Positions 61,301 to 64,000 of a stretch of 64,000 nt of DNA are shown piece by piece; the first letter of the stretch is position 1, and each line of letters begins with the position of its first letter. Under the pieces are notes generated by a model, which searched no databases, had not been told where the DNA came from, and saw only the letters and a list, made by a program, of their open reading frames with translations. The position numbers and the translations under genes are program-made. Source of the stretch: Nectonema munidae (lineage: Eukaryota > Nematomorpha > Nectonematoida > Nectonematidae); assembly GCA_030549495.1 (NCBI GenBank), contig JAUIRK010000903.1, positions 620,001 through 684,000 on the forward strand, read 5' to 3'.

Positions 61301-62518
61301 CTTCAATAAATTTTCTAAATGTCCAAAAAAGTGTTTTATATTGCCACCGTGACACCGCTCAAGTATTTTTTTTTATATATGAGCATGTTTTGCTTATAAC
61401 AATGAGCAATGGTGACATCTGAATAGGTTAAATTGAAGATTATTATTGAGATAGTGATAATAATTTTTTTTATAACTATTAGAGTTAGATGAAAAAGGTT
61501 AAAGACAAAAGAAAATACACAATAAAATAATTTGTGATTATTTTATAATTTCGTGTCTAATATGAAATAATTTTTAGGAGGTATTCTGGTGAAGGACGAA
61601 CGATTCGTCGAATGAATATTTAGTCGAACAGCATTTTCGTAGAAAGAGTGATAAACCGCCAAAAGCTATAGGCTTTTTATATTGTTAAGCAACAAACAAG
61701 GTCATTTTAATTAGGAATCTGATTAATAAGTGTAAACAAATTGGAAAAATAAAATAGCTGCTACTATATAAAGCGTGACGACCTTTATATAGTTTTAGTC
61801 TAATTAAAAAGTTTTATATCCATTTCAATATAACCAGTGTTGATCCTCAAATAAAAATGTTTAGTCATTTAGTGTATTTCTTTGCGTTTTATTTAAATAT
61901 ATTAAAGTCCCTTTTACAAAAATCTACATAAAAACTCTCTTTTACCATTATAATTTCAATGTATATATGGTTTAGAAATTTCTGATTGGAGCAATCAGAT
62001 AGGGATTGGGAAATCAAGCTAATTACGGCCGTCTGAGGGATAGTATAAGGGGGAGGGAGAGAAATTGTTTGTTTGCTTGCTTTCAACATTACATTTATGC
62101 TACAAAACAACAATCCGTTCGAGACGAAACAACCGTTCGACAAAAAGGCTGTTTGATCAAATATCCATTCCACAAATCGTTCGGCGACGATATGTCTGTC
62201 CGATGACAAATTGTCCATGTACCGGTATTCGAAGATACAAAAAATTGTGCAAAAACAAAAAGCTTGCCAAATAATTATCACGTAATTATTAATAAAAATG
62301 GTGAAAAATGAAACTTCTAAAATTATTAAAAATACTACTGCTTGAATTGATGATGTTTGATAATGGTCATAGTAGCGTTTGCAGCTGAGTTTAGTTATTA
62401 CTTTGAAAAAGTTACCTTCCAATATTGAGATATTATTATGCGATAAATCCAAGGTTGTAAGAAGTGTAAGTCTTTGAAGACCTGTGATTTTCTTTATGCA
62501 ATTATGACTGAGATCTAA
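15693..62518 (-). CDS. CEP97: Centrosomal protein CEP97 (LRR and IQ protein), 13 exons, 5' end missing
   Basis: CEP97 partners CP110 at the distal end of centrioles, where the complex caps growth and blocks premature cilium assembly. Exons in transcript order: 62416-62518, 58968-59023, 48937-49050, 43563-43937, 43379-43511, 30039-30197, 29346-29570, 27504-27962, 26589-26819, 25491-25845, 22159-22234, 19391-19525, 15693-16334. They total 3063 bases (1020 residues plus stop). All phases agree and every junction is GT-AG. Diagnostic parts are leucine-rich repeats with LDLSHN motifs, the LRR cap 'ESLKAEWLYSQGKGR' (nearly identical to human CEP97), 'DDAKLKKIL', an IQ motif 'TLIQSAWRSYAARN', and a helix ending 'AFDKLW'. 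The human protein has 865 residues; the louse-type protein is longer through Ser-, Pro-, Asp- and His-rich inserts. Start codon and first repeats are not found, and one LRR expected between exons 2 and 3 is absent. Identification is firm; some junctions in the low-complexity middle are my best choice. Confidence 0.9.
16561..17280. mobile_element. TIR element with pogo/Tigger-like ends
   Basis: The left end 'agtcaaccgcccgtattcgc' and the right end read in reverse, 'agtcaaccgtccttattcgc', are inverted repeats with two mismatches in 20. The 720-base interior is AT-rich and encodes no transposase that I can recognise. The AGTCAACC...ATTCGC type of end is known from pogo/Tigger relatives. The flanking TA duplication is not clear. 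Confidence 0.6.
18619..19029. mobile_element. hAT-type MITE, CAGTGTTTCTCAACG family
   Basis: The left end is 'cagtgtttctcaacgtgttc'. The right end read in reverse is 'cagtgatactcaacctttt'. The 8-base flanks 'cgatatat' and 'tgatacat' agree at six positions, as expected for an old hAT target-site duplication. The interior matches the element ending at 55618 in inverted order, including 'ggtccacaaaaattttttag'. No protein-coding content. Confidence 0.6.
19391..19525 (-). CDS. CEP97: CEP97 exon 'l'
   Basis: 135 bases (45 codons) after 'ttttttcctcaag', donor GTAAAC. It encodes 'VRVLKESIDISNNLKSEELK', in line with human 'VRSLQVWQQTVDQRL', and ends 'GNSESGYSTLLN', which recalls human 'DSGFHSSLTE'. 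Phase 0 at both ends. Confidence 0.75.
19526..22158. other. CEP97 intron k-l
   Basis: No element with clear ends. Around 20530-20570 a GC-rich phrase 'gcggtggacgtcgccccctc' followed by 'gatgtgcgcac' looks like the end of a MITE related to the 'ggggcgcacatcc' termini at 5.6 and 6.0 kb. Confidence 0.35.
22159..22234 (-). CDS. CEP97: CEP97 exon 'k': helical segment after the IQ motif
   Basis: 76 bases after 'tttcttttaacag', donor GTTACT. One base completes a Trp codon, then 'QSEIRQQELKLKKLQAEAFD' and 'KLWKE' follow. This matches the charged helix of human CEP97 'EERIKKFVQEEAFRFLWNQ' and is likely coiled coil. Confidence 0.8.
22235..25490. other. CEP97 intron j-k
   Basis: Contains the TA-flanked MITE 22473-22795. 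A tract near 24555-24620 is rich in 'gactc/ctccgac' words. The open frame 24781-25008 on the plus strand has no recognisable relatives. Confidence 0.4.
22473..22795. mobile_element. TA-flanked MITE, copy 1
   Basis: The left end 'ctaaagatgtagcggata' and the right end read in reverse, 'ctagagatgtatcggata', are 18-base inverted repeats with two mismatches. Both are flanked by TA (22471-22472 and 22796-22797). The interior has repeated 'gcggatgcgga' words. The TA target suggests a Tc1/mariner/pogo-type or similar transposase in trans. A second, damaged copy is at 36028-36220. Confidence 0.65.
25491..25845 (-). CDS. CEP97: CEP97 exon 'j': acidic region and IQ motif
   Basis: 355 bases after 'attttttattcag', donor GTATCC. 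An acidic start ('DDDASGAGTEDATADDD') is followed by 'TLIQSAWRSYAARN', an IQ motif (I-Q-x3-R-x4-R) in the same place as human 'KLQACWRGFYARN'. Then comes 'LRLNRIEDHIAVILDEL', like human 'IRLRRMQEHIVCLTDEI'. GC content is visibly higher than in surrounding introns. Ends in phase 2. Confidence 0.85.
26195..26530. repeat. Dispersed repeat family R, copy 1
   Basis: Shares with 47200-47530 the ordered phrases 'gtgtgatgacatgt', 'tttatgttgcaa', 'gcattgtcttcaaaaa' and 'ctacttataaactg'. It runs up to the 3' side of CEP97 exon i, so part of the I-J intron is repeat-derived. Confidence 0.55.
26589..26819 (-). CDS. CEP97: CEP97 exon 'i': acidic linker
   Basis: 231 bases after 'ttcctcatttag', donor GTGAAA. 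It encodes 'DRVGEKEWMGNSDSASSNED' and 'NSHNEDNDDKEDEETHSFFY', an acidic disordered part. Phase 1 in and out, consistent with both neighbours. Confidence 0.65.
27504..27962 (-). CDS. CEP97: CEP97 exon 'h': Ser/Pro-rich linker with poly-Gln
   Basis: 459 bases after 'tttggcattctag', donor GTAATT. It encodes a long disordered Ser/Thr/Pro/Lys-rich segment with 'AKRQQQQPPPQE' and ends 'SSNDNG'-like sequence across the junction. The region corresponds in position to the CP110-binding middle of CEP97, which is disordered in other animals. Confidence 0.65.
28460..29000. repeat. Dispersed repeat family R, copy 2 (partly inverted)
   Basis: 28460-28680 matches 47470-47670 in inverted orientation ('ttgtgtttttgcaactc', 'ggaacaaagctcagtttatg'). 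28805-29000 matches 47860-48050 in direct orientation ('gcggccctg', 'aaattatgataaa'). A TIR-like end 'ggttaggaacgcctg' follows at about 29070. Confidence 0.5.
29346..29570 (-). CDS. CEP97: CEP97 exon 'g': Ser/Ala/His-rich linker
   Basis: 225 bases after 'cttttattccag'. The donor GTGAGC lies before the in-frame stop of the raw open frame. It encodes 'FLPRSPFVRSFSTRVPPSKL' and a Ser/Ala/His-rich tail ending 'PSKVGGVVS'. Phase 1 in and out. Confidence 0.65.
30039..30197 (-). CDS. CEP97: CEP97 exon 'f': low-complexity linker
   Basis: 159 bases after a long pyrimidine tract ending 'ctctttctttaag', donor GTATAC. It receives one base and leaves one, exactly as exons e and g need. It encodes a Ser-rich linker with 'SQNEKDEFPTSITPSAQDDS'. 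Support is phase, splice sites and composition only, since this part of CEP97 is poorly conserved. A longer open frame in another phase overlaps it and is taken as spurious. Confidence 0.6.
31500..32200 (-). mobile_element. Decayed copy of an unnamed dispersed coding element (LLPPLHIKLG family), copy 1
   Basis: Minus-strand pieces in order resemble a protein family I recall as widely repeated in arthropod and cnidarian genomes. They include 'LTRDLELS', 'EESSLLYCIDIKGLIEHL', 'KYYKDSEWPPRGTFQPG', 'YNVIASPLGDPL', 'LLPPLHIKLGLKKFVKGI' (about 31675-31728) and 'FPQVSETKL'. I cannot name its transposase class. The copy is clearly dead, with many breaks. It lies in a CEP97 intron on the same strand as the gene. 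Confidence 0.5.
33010..33033. repeat. (GA)n microsatellite
   Basis: Short run of alternating G and A inside intron e-f. Confidence 0.8.
34184..34524. mobile_element. pogo/Tigger-type MITE, copy 1, TA target
   Basis: The left end is 'cagtagaccctcgttaa' and the right end 'ttaacgagggtctactg', perfect inverted repeats of 17 bases. They are flanked by TA at 34182-34183 and 34525-34526. The element is 341 bases. The TIR and TA target are typical of pogo/Tigger families. No transposase is encoded. The second copy starts at 41813 in the opposite sense. Confidence 0.85.
34801..35866. mobile_element. hAT-related MITE carrying a nested insertion
   Basis: The left end reads 'aaggtttcccaacggggtcc' and the right end in reverse reads 'aaaggttcccaaccttttt', loose inverted partners. 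Both are followed by 'ggtccacatggaccc'-like words seen in the family with ends CAGTGTTTCTCAACG. The element is split by a younger MITE at 35531-35802. Confidence 0.5.
35531..35802. mobile_element. hAT-type MITE nested in an older MITE, 8-bp duplication
   Basis: GC-rich insert beginning 'caagccctagtgttcgcggg' and ending (reverse) 'cagggccggccttaggcc'. It is flanked by a perfect 'ggtccacc' on both sides (35523-35530 and 35803-35810). The 8-base duplication and CAG-type end indicate hAT. The duplicated bases belong to the host MITE, which dates the insertion as younger. Confidence 0.75.
36028..36220. mobile_element. TA-flanked MITE, copy 2 (partial)
   Basis: Matches the right two thirds of 22473-22795 in the same orientation: 'aaaaaaaactttgcggta', 'cggatgaggatgtta' and 'gatccg'. 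The left end is missing. Confidence 0.6.
36290..37080 (+). mobile_element. Decayed copy of the LLPPLHIKLG-family element, copy 2
   Basis: Plus-strand pieces in order: 'EHPNQEELNELVRDLNVSKG' (about 36308-36370), 'KGVLLHNVNVFH' (about 36572-36610) and 'KAVNG..NCFRFVF' then 'QIKLRKY' (about 36930-37050). These are the N-terminal, middle and later blocks of the same family as copy 1, in the opposite orientation. Limits are approximate and the copy is dead, with many breaks. Confidence 0.5.
37211..38000 (-). mobile_element. Internally deleted hAT element with transposase C-terminal remnant
   Basis: The left end is 'caatggttcctcaacctttt' and the right end in reverse is 'cagcagtggttctcaaccta'. The flanks share 'tctaaat' (37204-37210, 38003-38009). 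Inside, the minus-strand frame 37290-37514 includes 'LRILMPFPSTHMCESAFSRL' and 'IKSKKRNKL', the hAT C-terminal dimerisation block (compare 'LLPFSTTYLCESGFS' in ZBED/SCAND3-type proteins). At 790 bases it lacks most of the transposase. Confidence 0.7.
40020..41100. repeat. Dispersed repeat family R, copy 3, interrupted by a MITE
   Basis: 40205-40323 and 40973-41060 together match the 28460-28700 copy in the same orientation ('ttgtgtttttgcaactcgta', 'gagtaggaaatttttgg', 'aaatactttggaagaaataa'). The interruption is the MITE 40324-40964. Confidence 0.55.
40324..40964. mobile_element. hAT-like MITE inside repeat R, 8-bp duplication
   Basis: Flanked by perfect 'tgcacaaa' at 40316-40323 and 40965-40972. 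The ends 'agagccgtgcacggg' and (reverse) 'tataggcctgcgcgtgg' are loosely inverted. The 641-base interior is rich in 'cccgc/cccac' words near the ends. The pre-insertion sequence can be seen in the uninterrupted copy at 28.5-28.6 kb, which supports the call. Confidence 0.75.
41813..42150. mobile_element. pogo/Tigger-type MITE, copy 2, degraded
   Basis: Begins 'cagtagaccctcgttaact' after TA and follows the inverted sequence of 34184-34524 closely to about 41935 ('ggataagtcggacc', 'ataggcttacaagcggtc'). After that it becomes rich in homopolymers of T, G and C. The far end cannot be set. Confidence 0.6.
43379..43511 (-). CDS. CEP97: CEP97 exon 'e': segment after the LRR cap
   Basis: Separated from exon d by a 51-base intron (43512-43562). 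It encodes 'NSDTEDDAKLKKILIQRQKF', like human 'AEDAKLEKILSKQRFHQR', then a Ser/Lys-rich stretch. Donor GTAAAT; one base is left over. Confidence 0.85.
43563..43937 (-). CDS. CEP97: CEP97 exon 'd': LRR cap with His/Ser/Asn-rich insert
   Basis: 375 bases (125 codons) after 'ttttaaattag', donor GTAGTG. It starts 'ISFLNNLPSLTVLDIRHNPC', matching human '[20 protein letters not shown]'. An insert of roughly 35 residues rich in His, Ser and Asn follows (about codons 21-55). Then come 'RPYVINWCLSLKTLNG' and 'SLKAEWLYSQGKGR', the LRRcap signature of CEP97. The insert sits in the loop between the last repeat and the cap. Confidence 0.9.
44310..45010. mobile_element. Possible MITE with 'gcaattgcc' ends
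   Basis: The left side 'actaaccatttcgcccaacg' followed by 'aacaattgcc' and the right side 'gagggcaattgcccggttac' are loose inverted partners (GGTAACCGGGCAATTGCC against TAACCATTTCGCCC...). A related phrase 'gagggcaattatccggttac' lies near 14918. Confidence 0.3.
45998..46207 (-). mobile_element. hAT transposase C-terminal scrap
   Basis: The minus-strand frame has 'LTLLPNSFACVKRIISLVND' then 'VKTIQ', like the hAT end block 'LLVLPHSNA.VERIFS.VN..KTKQRN'. No TIRs were located. Confidence 0.4.
46608..46764 (-). repeat. tRNA-derived SINE
   Basis: On the minus strand a perfect pol III B box GGTTCGATCCC (46700-46710) follows an A-box-like 'tggttaaatgctgg' (46732-46745) at tRNA-like spacing. The 3' end is a simple tail of 'ttacct' units (46605-46630). 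It does not fold as a functional tRNA with an anticodon I can trust, so I call it a SINE. Confidence 0.65.
47100..47186. mobile_element. End of a hAT-type non-autonomous element
   Basis: Read in reverse from 47186: 'cagcgtttcctaacg' followed by 'cactagcgacccc', a hAT-style terminus. A similar end ('ggttaggaacgcctg') lies at about 29070-29084. The other end was not identified. Confidence 0.4.
47200..48060. repeat. Dispersed repeat family R, longest copy
   Basis: Matches copies at 26.2-26.5, 28.5-29.0 (partly inverted) and 40.2-41.1 kb. No protein. The tail at 47857-48050 ('gcggccctgaaattaag') equals 28810-29000. Confidence 0.55.
48937..49050 (-). CDS. CEP97: CEP97 exon 'c': leucine-rich repeats
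   Basis: 114 bases (38 codons) after 'attttttgtag', donor GTATTA. It encodes 'ELNLSSNYIKVLAKVSTFIP' then 'KSIESLDLSKNSIEDLIQ', parallel to human 'LLLHGNIITSLRMAPAYLP' and 'RSLAILSLAENEIRDLNE'. About 33 residues (one and a half repeats) that human CEP97 has just before this point are not accounted for. Confidence 0.85.
51393..51511. mobile_element. piggyBac-like MITE flanked by TTAA
   Basis: The left end is 'ccggttaacggcca' and the right end in reverse 'cccgttaacgacca', flanked by TTAA at 51389-51392 and 51512-51515. 119 bases long. The TTAA target and CCN start are the piggyBac hallmarks. Confidence 0.7.
52256..52270 (+). repeat. Target-site duplication, 3' side of the LINE
   Basis: 'gattcatctctgata', identical to 54198-54212. 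The following 52271-52292 is an A/T tail of 'taa' units, as expected at a LINE 3' end on the minus strand. Confidence 0.75.
52271..54197 (-). mobile_element. RTE-like LINE, 5'-truncated, with target-site duplication
   Basis: Read on the minus strand: end of the AP endonuclease ('SIEHRITYKSGNEASMIDYI', about 54050-54130), linker, then reverse transcriptase blocks. These are 'FDQIKPNKSAGYSGCCLEML', 'IQFGSGRSTNDAIFIIRHLI', 'AFINLKKAFDSVSRSLIEW', 'VNERLVRASMALCNSE' and 'ILYADDIVLIG' (about 52665-52700). A late Cys-rich finger 'DPCGVCGNRVKRNSILC' ends it. The FGS-G-x-TTDAIF and FAF-x-DL block style is RTE-like. The first catalytic Asp is Asn ('FINLKK') and frames shift several times, so it is inactive. 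Insertion is bounded by a perfect 15-base duplication, which shows truncation happened on insertion. It lies in a CEP97 intron on the same strand as the gene. Confidence 0.8.
54198..54212 (+). repeat. Target-site duplication, 5' side of the LINE
   Basis: 'gattcatctctgata', identical to 52256-52270; marks the point where the LINE was cut short in its endonuclease domain. Confidence 0.75.
54650..55150 (-). CDS. Unrecognised candidate two-exon open frame inside CEP97 intron
   Basis: The minus-strand frame 54650-54937 encodes 95 residues of ordinary protein composition, unusual in this AT-rich intron. It starts 'MIERYSCKGCKLFMCGKANR' and contains 'NQGNAYMVNFELYHGSNDTT'. Upstream, about 55070-55150, 'CLPGRPFYLDSIDDMSNNMI' is also open. 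A GTGAAG donor (55064 region) and a 'ttactttaag' acceptor just before 54938 would join the two in phase. I do not recognise the family. The C-x2-C-x4-C start followed by strand-rich sequence loosely recalls RPA-type OB/zinc-ribbon ends, which is a guess. The hAT MITE at 55130-55618 overlaps the upstream edge, so any earlier exon is displaced. It could be a nested gene, a pseudogene or a transposon piece. Confidence 0.25.
55130..55618. mobile_element. hAT-type MITE, CAGTGTTTCTCAACG family, second copy
   Basis: The right end in reverse reads 'cagtgtttctcaacgtggtt'. The interior and left part match 18619-19029 in inverted order ('ttttcaaaatgggaaatttt' beside 'tgtggacccc'). The exact left end was not set. 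Confidence 0.6.
56880..57433 (+). repeat. Dispersed repeat, copy 2 (partner at 3715-4120)
   Basis: Same order and orientation as copy 1, with an extra block of about 150 bases near 57095-57260. It ends at a long G run followed by 'cgtacgccgg'. A piggyBac-like MITE begins 13 bases later. Confidence 0.7.
57446..57567. mobile_element. piggyBac-like MITE flanked by TTAA, second
   Basis: The left end 'ccctttgagga' and right end 'tcctcaaaggg' are perfect 11-base inverted repeats, flanked by TTAA (57442-57445, 57568-57571). 122 bases. A diverged internal relative ('ccatttgaggatcagtgtga', 'cggtgtaccaagaaatgaaa') lies at about 51929-51970. Confidence 0.75.
58968..59023 (-). CDS. CEP97: CEP97 exon 'b': leucine-rich repeat
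   Basis: 56 bases after 'gttttcattttag', donor GTAAGT. It completes the split Gly codon and encodes 'LKGLCNLTHLNLSHNNIK', which aligns with human 'LKELVHLEWLNLAGNNLK'. It ends in phase 0. Confidence 0.85.
60130..60533. mobile_element. hAT-like MITE, CAGGGTTGGAT ends
   Basis: The left end 'cagggttggatttt' and the right end in reverse 'caggattggatgaaat' form an inverted repeat. The 8-base flanks 'attgtcag' and 'attctcac' agree at six positions. The interior repeats 'aaatacaat' words, so it is largely low complexity. Confidence 0.55.
61598..62218. repeat. Possible MITE with repeated 'gaacg/ttcgac' words
   Basis: The left side 'ggacgaacgattcgtcgaat' and the right side in reverse 'ggacaatttgtcatcggaca' are weak inverted partners. 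62105-62220 has several short words of the type 'ccgttcgac' and 'caaatcgttcgg'. A similar vocabulary appears at 10495-10555 ('acggcgattttt', 'aggcgaaatttcc'). Confidence 0.3.
62416..62518 (-). CDS. CEP97: CEP97 exon 'a': leucine-rich repeats
   Basis: 103 bases between acceptor 'ctttttcacag' and donor GTAACT. It begins in phase 0 and leaves one base. It encodes 'LDLSHNCIKKITGLQRLTLL' followed by 'TTLDLSHNNISILE', two consecutive LRR units that align with human '[20 protein letters not shown]'. The upstream exon holding the start and first repeat is not seen in the remaining 1.5 kb. Confidence 0.85.
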
Positions 62519-64000
62519 CTGTGAAAAAGAAGAAAAGATAAAGGAATTATTTAAAACAAAATTATTTCAAGCAAATTAACAGTAGAGCAAAAATGGAACT
62601 CATTTCTAACTGCCAAATTTAAAAAGCTGCACTTTAGCCTTCTCAATTTCAAATAATCGAAAACTTAAGTGCTTGCAATTTTTTGTTGAAGTTACAAAAT
62701 TTATGATAAAAAAAAGAGGTAATTTTTAAAACTTATTTTTTAGGGTATTTCTTAAAATATCTTTATAATAAATAGAAGCATAGATTTTTAATAGAAAGAA
62801 AACTGAAAATTCCCAATGATCCTGTAATTGATAAAAGTATTGGATTTAAGAGAAATAATATATAATTAAAAAGAGTAGGCAAAACTCTTAAGTTTTCTCT
62901 AGTCATCAAAGACAACACAAAACATTTAAAAACGTTATTTGTTTGATAAATTTTGGTACAAATAGTATAAGTATACTGCAGATTTGCTACTATAAATTAA
63001 ACATCTTAGTGAATCTAGGTTCAAATTTTACACTAAAAAAATATTATACTTATTTCTTTCAGAACATTTGATATATTAAAGTTGTAAGATTTTTAAATCA
63101 GTGGTGCTGGAAAATTGGCGTATGAAGAAGTCAAAAAATAATTTTAATTCAATAAAAATTAATTAATATGAAAAATATATCAAATTGAGATTATTTAAAG
63201 TGTTGTGTGATAATCCAAAAAACCTGGACACCTAGCAACGCAATAATAGCCTCTATAAATGTCACATTGCACATATACAATTCATATTTTATATTATATA
63301 TACATTTTTGGAGAGCCAATATAAATTTTTCAAGATTCTGAATATACAAATGAAAAAGATAATATATTTAATAATCCAAAATTGCATAGAAAGAATCAAA
63401 AACATTTTAAAAAGGAAAATATTGAGGAATTGAGAAGAGATTTAAATTTTTGAAGAAAATTTCGTTTGCTGCATCTAAACAGCCGAAAAATTTCCACGCA
63501 AAAGAGAAGCAATACATTTATTCCTGAGATATCCAGAATAATCTCTAAAAATATACTTACACAATTTTTGGTAATCAAATAAAGTTTTTTTGTTAAGCCC
63601 CATCAACATCTCAAAAACAATAGAGTCCCATGTCCAAGTTCCTATATCATGTATAAATATTCATGCTACATGATATATATATATAAGACTTCCATCATTG
63701 AATCTATGATGGAAGTTTTTCATTCACGATGGAGGTGAATATTCATTACTTGAAGAGGTGTATAAATATTTTCGAAAAATTTGATGCAATTTTTATAGAC
63801 TTAACGTAGGTCTAAGCAGCTACAAAATATCAATTTTTTTTTTGTCAAAAAATAATTATGTCAAGAATTTTAAAATAGTCAATCATTTTTTCTCTTAGTT
63901 TATAGAAAATAATTTTTGAGAAAAAATATAAATATCTCTAATTATAGATTTGGAGCTCAAGATGGCTTTAGAAGGGTGTTCAAATGGCTCAGGCCGCACC
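62519..64000. other. Right edge, upstream side of the CEP97 exons found
   Basis: The exon holding the CEP97 start and first LRR is expected here or beyond the edge, and I could not find it. A consensus donor (GTAAGTAT on the minus strand, near 63560) follows an open stretch, but its phase and sequence do not fit CEP97. Confidence 0.35.
63688..63716. repeat. Perfect 11-bp stem hairpin
   Basis: 'acttccatcat' and 'atgatggaagt' are separated by a 7-base loop, just after an (AT)n run. Unusually clean for this DNA; possibly a MITE core or chance. Confidence 0.5.

Larger units (their letters stand above)
59024..62415. other. CEP97 intron a-b
   Basis: Contains the MITE 60130-60533 and a stretch at 61598-62218 dense in 'ttcgac/gtccg' words. 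No exon recognised. Confidence 0.5.

Noticed and set aside
61889-62452. 187-residue minus-strand frame starting MDLSHNNIS
   Set aside because: Only the first codons are CEP97 LRR sequence; after the donor at 62415 it runs into intron, and the long open stretch is fortuitous.
63396-63620. Open stretch followed by a consensus donor on the minus strand as a possible CEP97 5' exon
   Set aside because: It ends in the wrong phase for exon a, or contains a stop in the right phase, and shows no LRR pattern.
1-64000. LTR retroelement, endogenous virus or Polinton-like element
   Set aside because: No paired long terminal repeats, protease/integrase or capsid-type sequence was recognised anywhere in the window.
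1-64000. CRISPR array, operon or bacterial features
   Set aside because: No regular direct repeats with spacers; splice sites, introns and transposon types show eukaryotic DNA.

Overview
The window is eukaryotic and strongly AT-rich. It has long introns, canonical GT-AG splice sites, and a dense layer of decayed transposons. The protein sequences are arthropod-like. A caligid copepod (salmon-louse type) fits the base composition and repeat style, but that is inference from general knowledge, not a database match.

Three host genes can be supported. (1) ISCU, plus strand, 8209-8664: one intact intronless reading frame for the mitochondrial iron-sulfur scaffold. (2) RPP14, plus strand, 10083-11927: a small RNase P/MRP subunit gene read from three short exons whose phases agree; its 5' exon was not found. 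(3) CEP97, minus strand, 15693-62518: a very long gene assembled here from 13 exons with consistent phases. It encodes leucine-rich repeats, the LRR cap with the AEWLYSQGKGR signature, an IQ motif and a short helical segment. Its 5' exons lie beyond the right edge or were not recognised, and one leucine-rich repeat expected between the second and third exons was not found. CEP97 and RPP14 converge tail to tail about 3.8 kb apart. The genes are functionally unrelated (Fe-S assembly, tRNA/rRNA processing, centriole capping).

Layout: 1-2.3 kb holds a dead RNase H-bearing LINE. 3-7.5 kb is a patchwork of MITE-like repeats, a MULE transposase remnant and a zinc-finger fragment. 8.2-12 kb holds ISCU and RPP14. 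13-14.7 kb holds small MITEs and a LINE 5' end with a 2A-like motif. 15.7-62.5 kb is the CEP97 locus. Its introns carry hAT, pogo-like, piggyBac-like and other TIR elements, several with target-site duplications that I could read. They also carry a tRNA-derived SINE, a 5'-truncated RTE-like LINE with a 15-bp target-site duplication, and two decayed copies of an unnamed protein-coding dispersed family. There is also a candidate two-exon open frame of unknown nature (54650-55150).

I saw no retrovirus-like, LTR or Polinton-like element, no CRISPR array, no rRNA and no intact tRNA gene. I did not find a clearly new biological system. The most unusual items are the CEP97 architecture (a His/Ser/Asn-rich insert inside the LRR cap and a missing repeat), the candidate nested frame, and the unnamed dispersed family.
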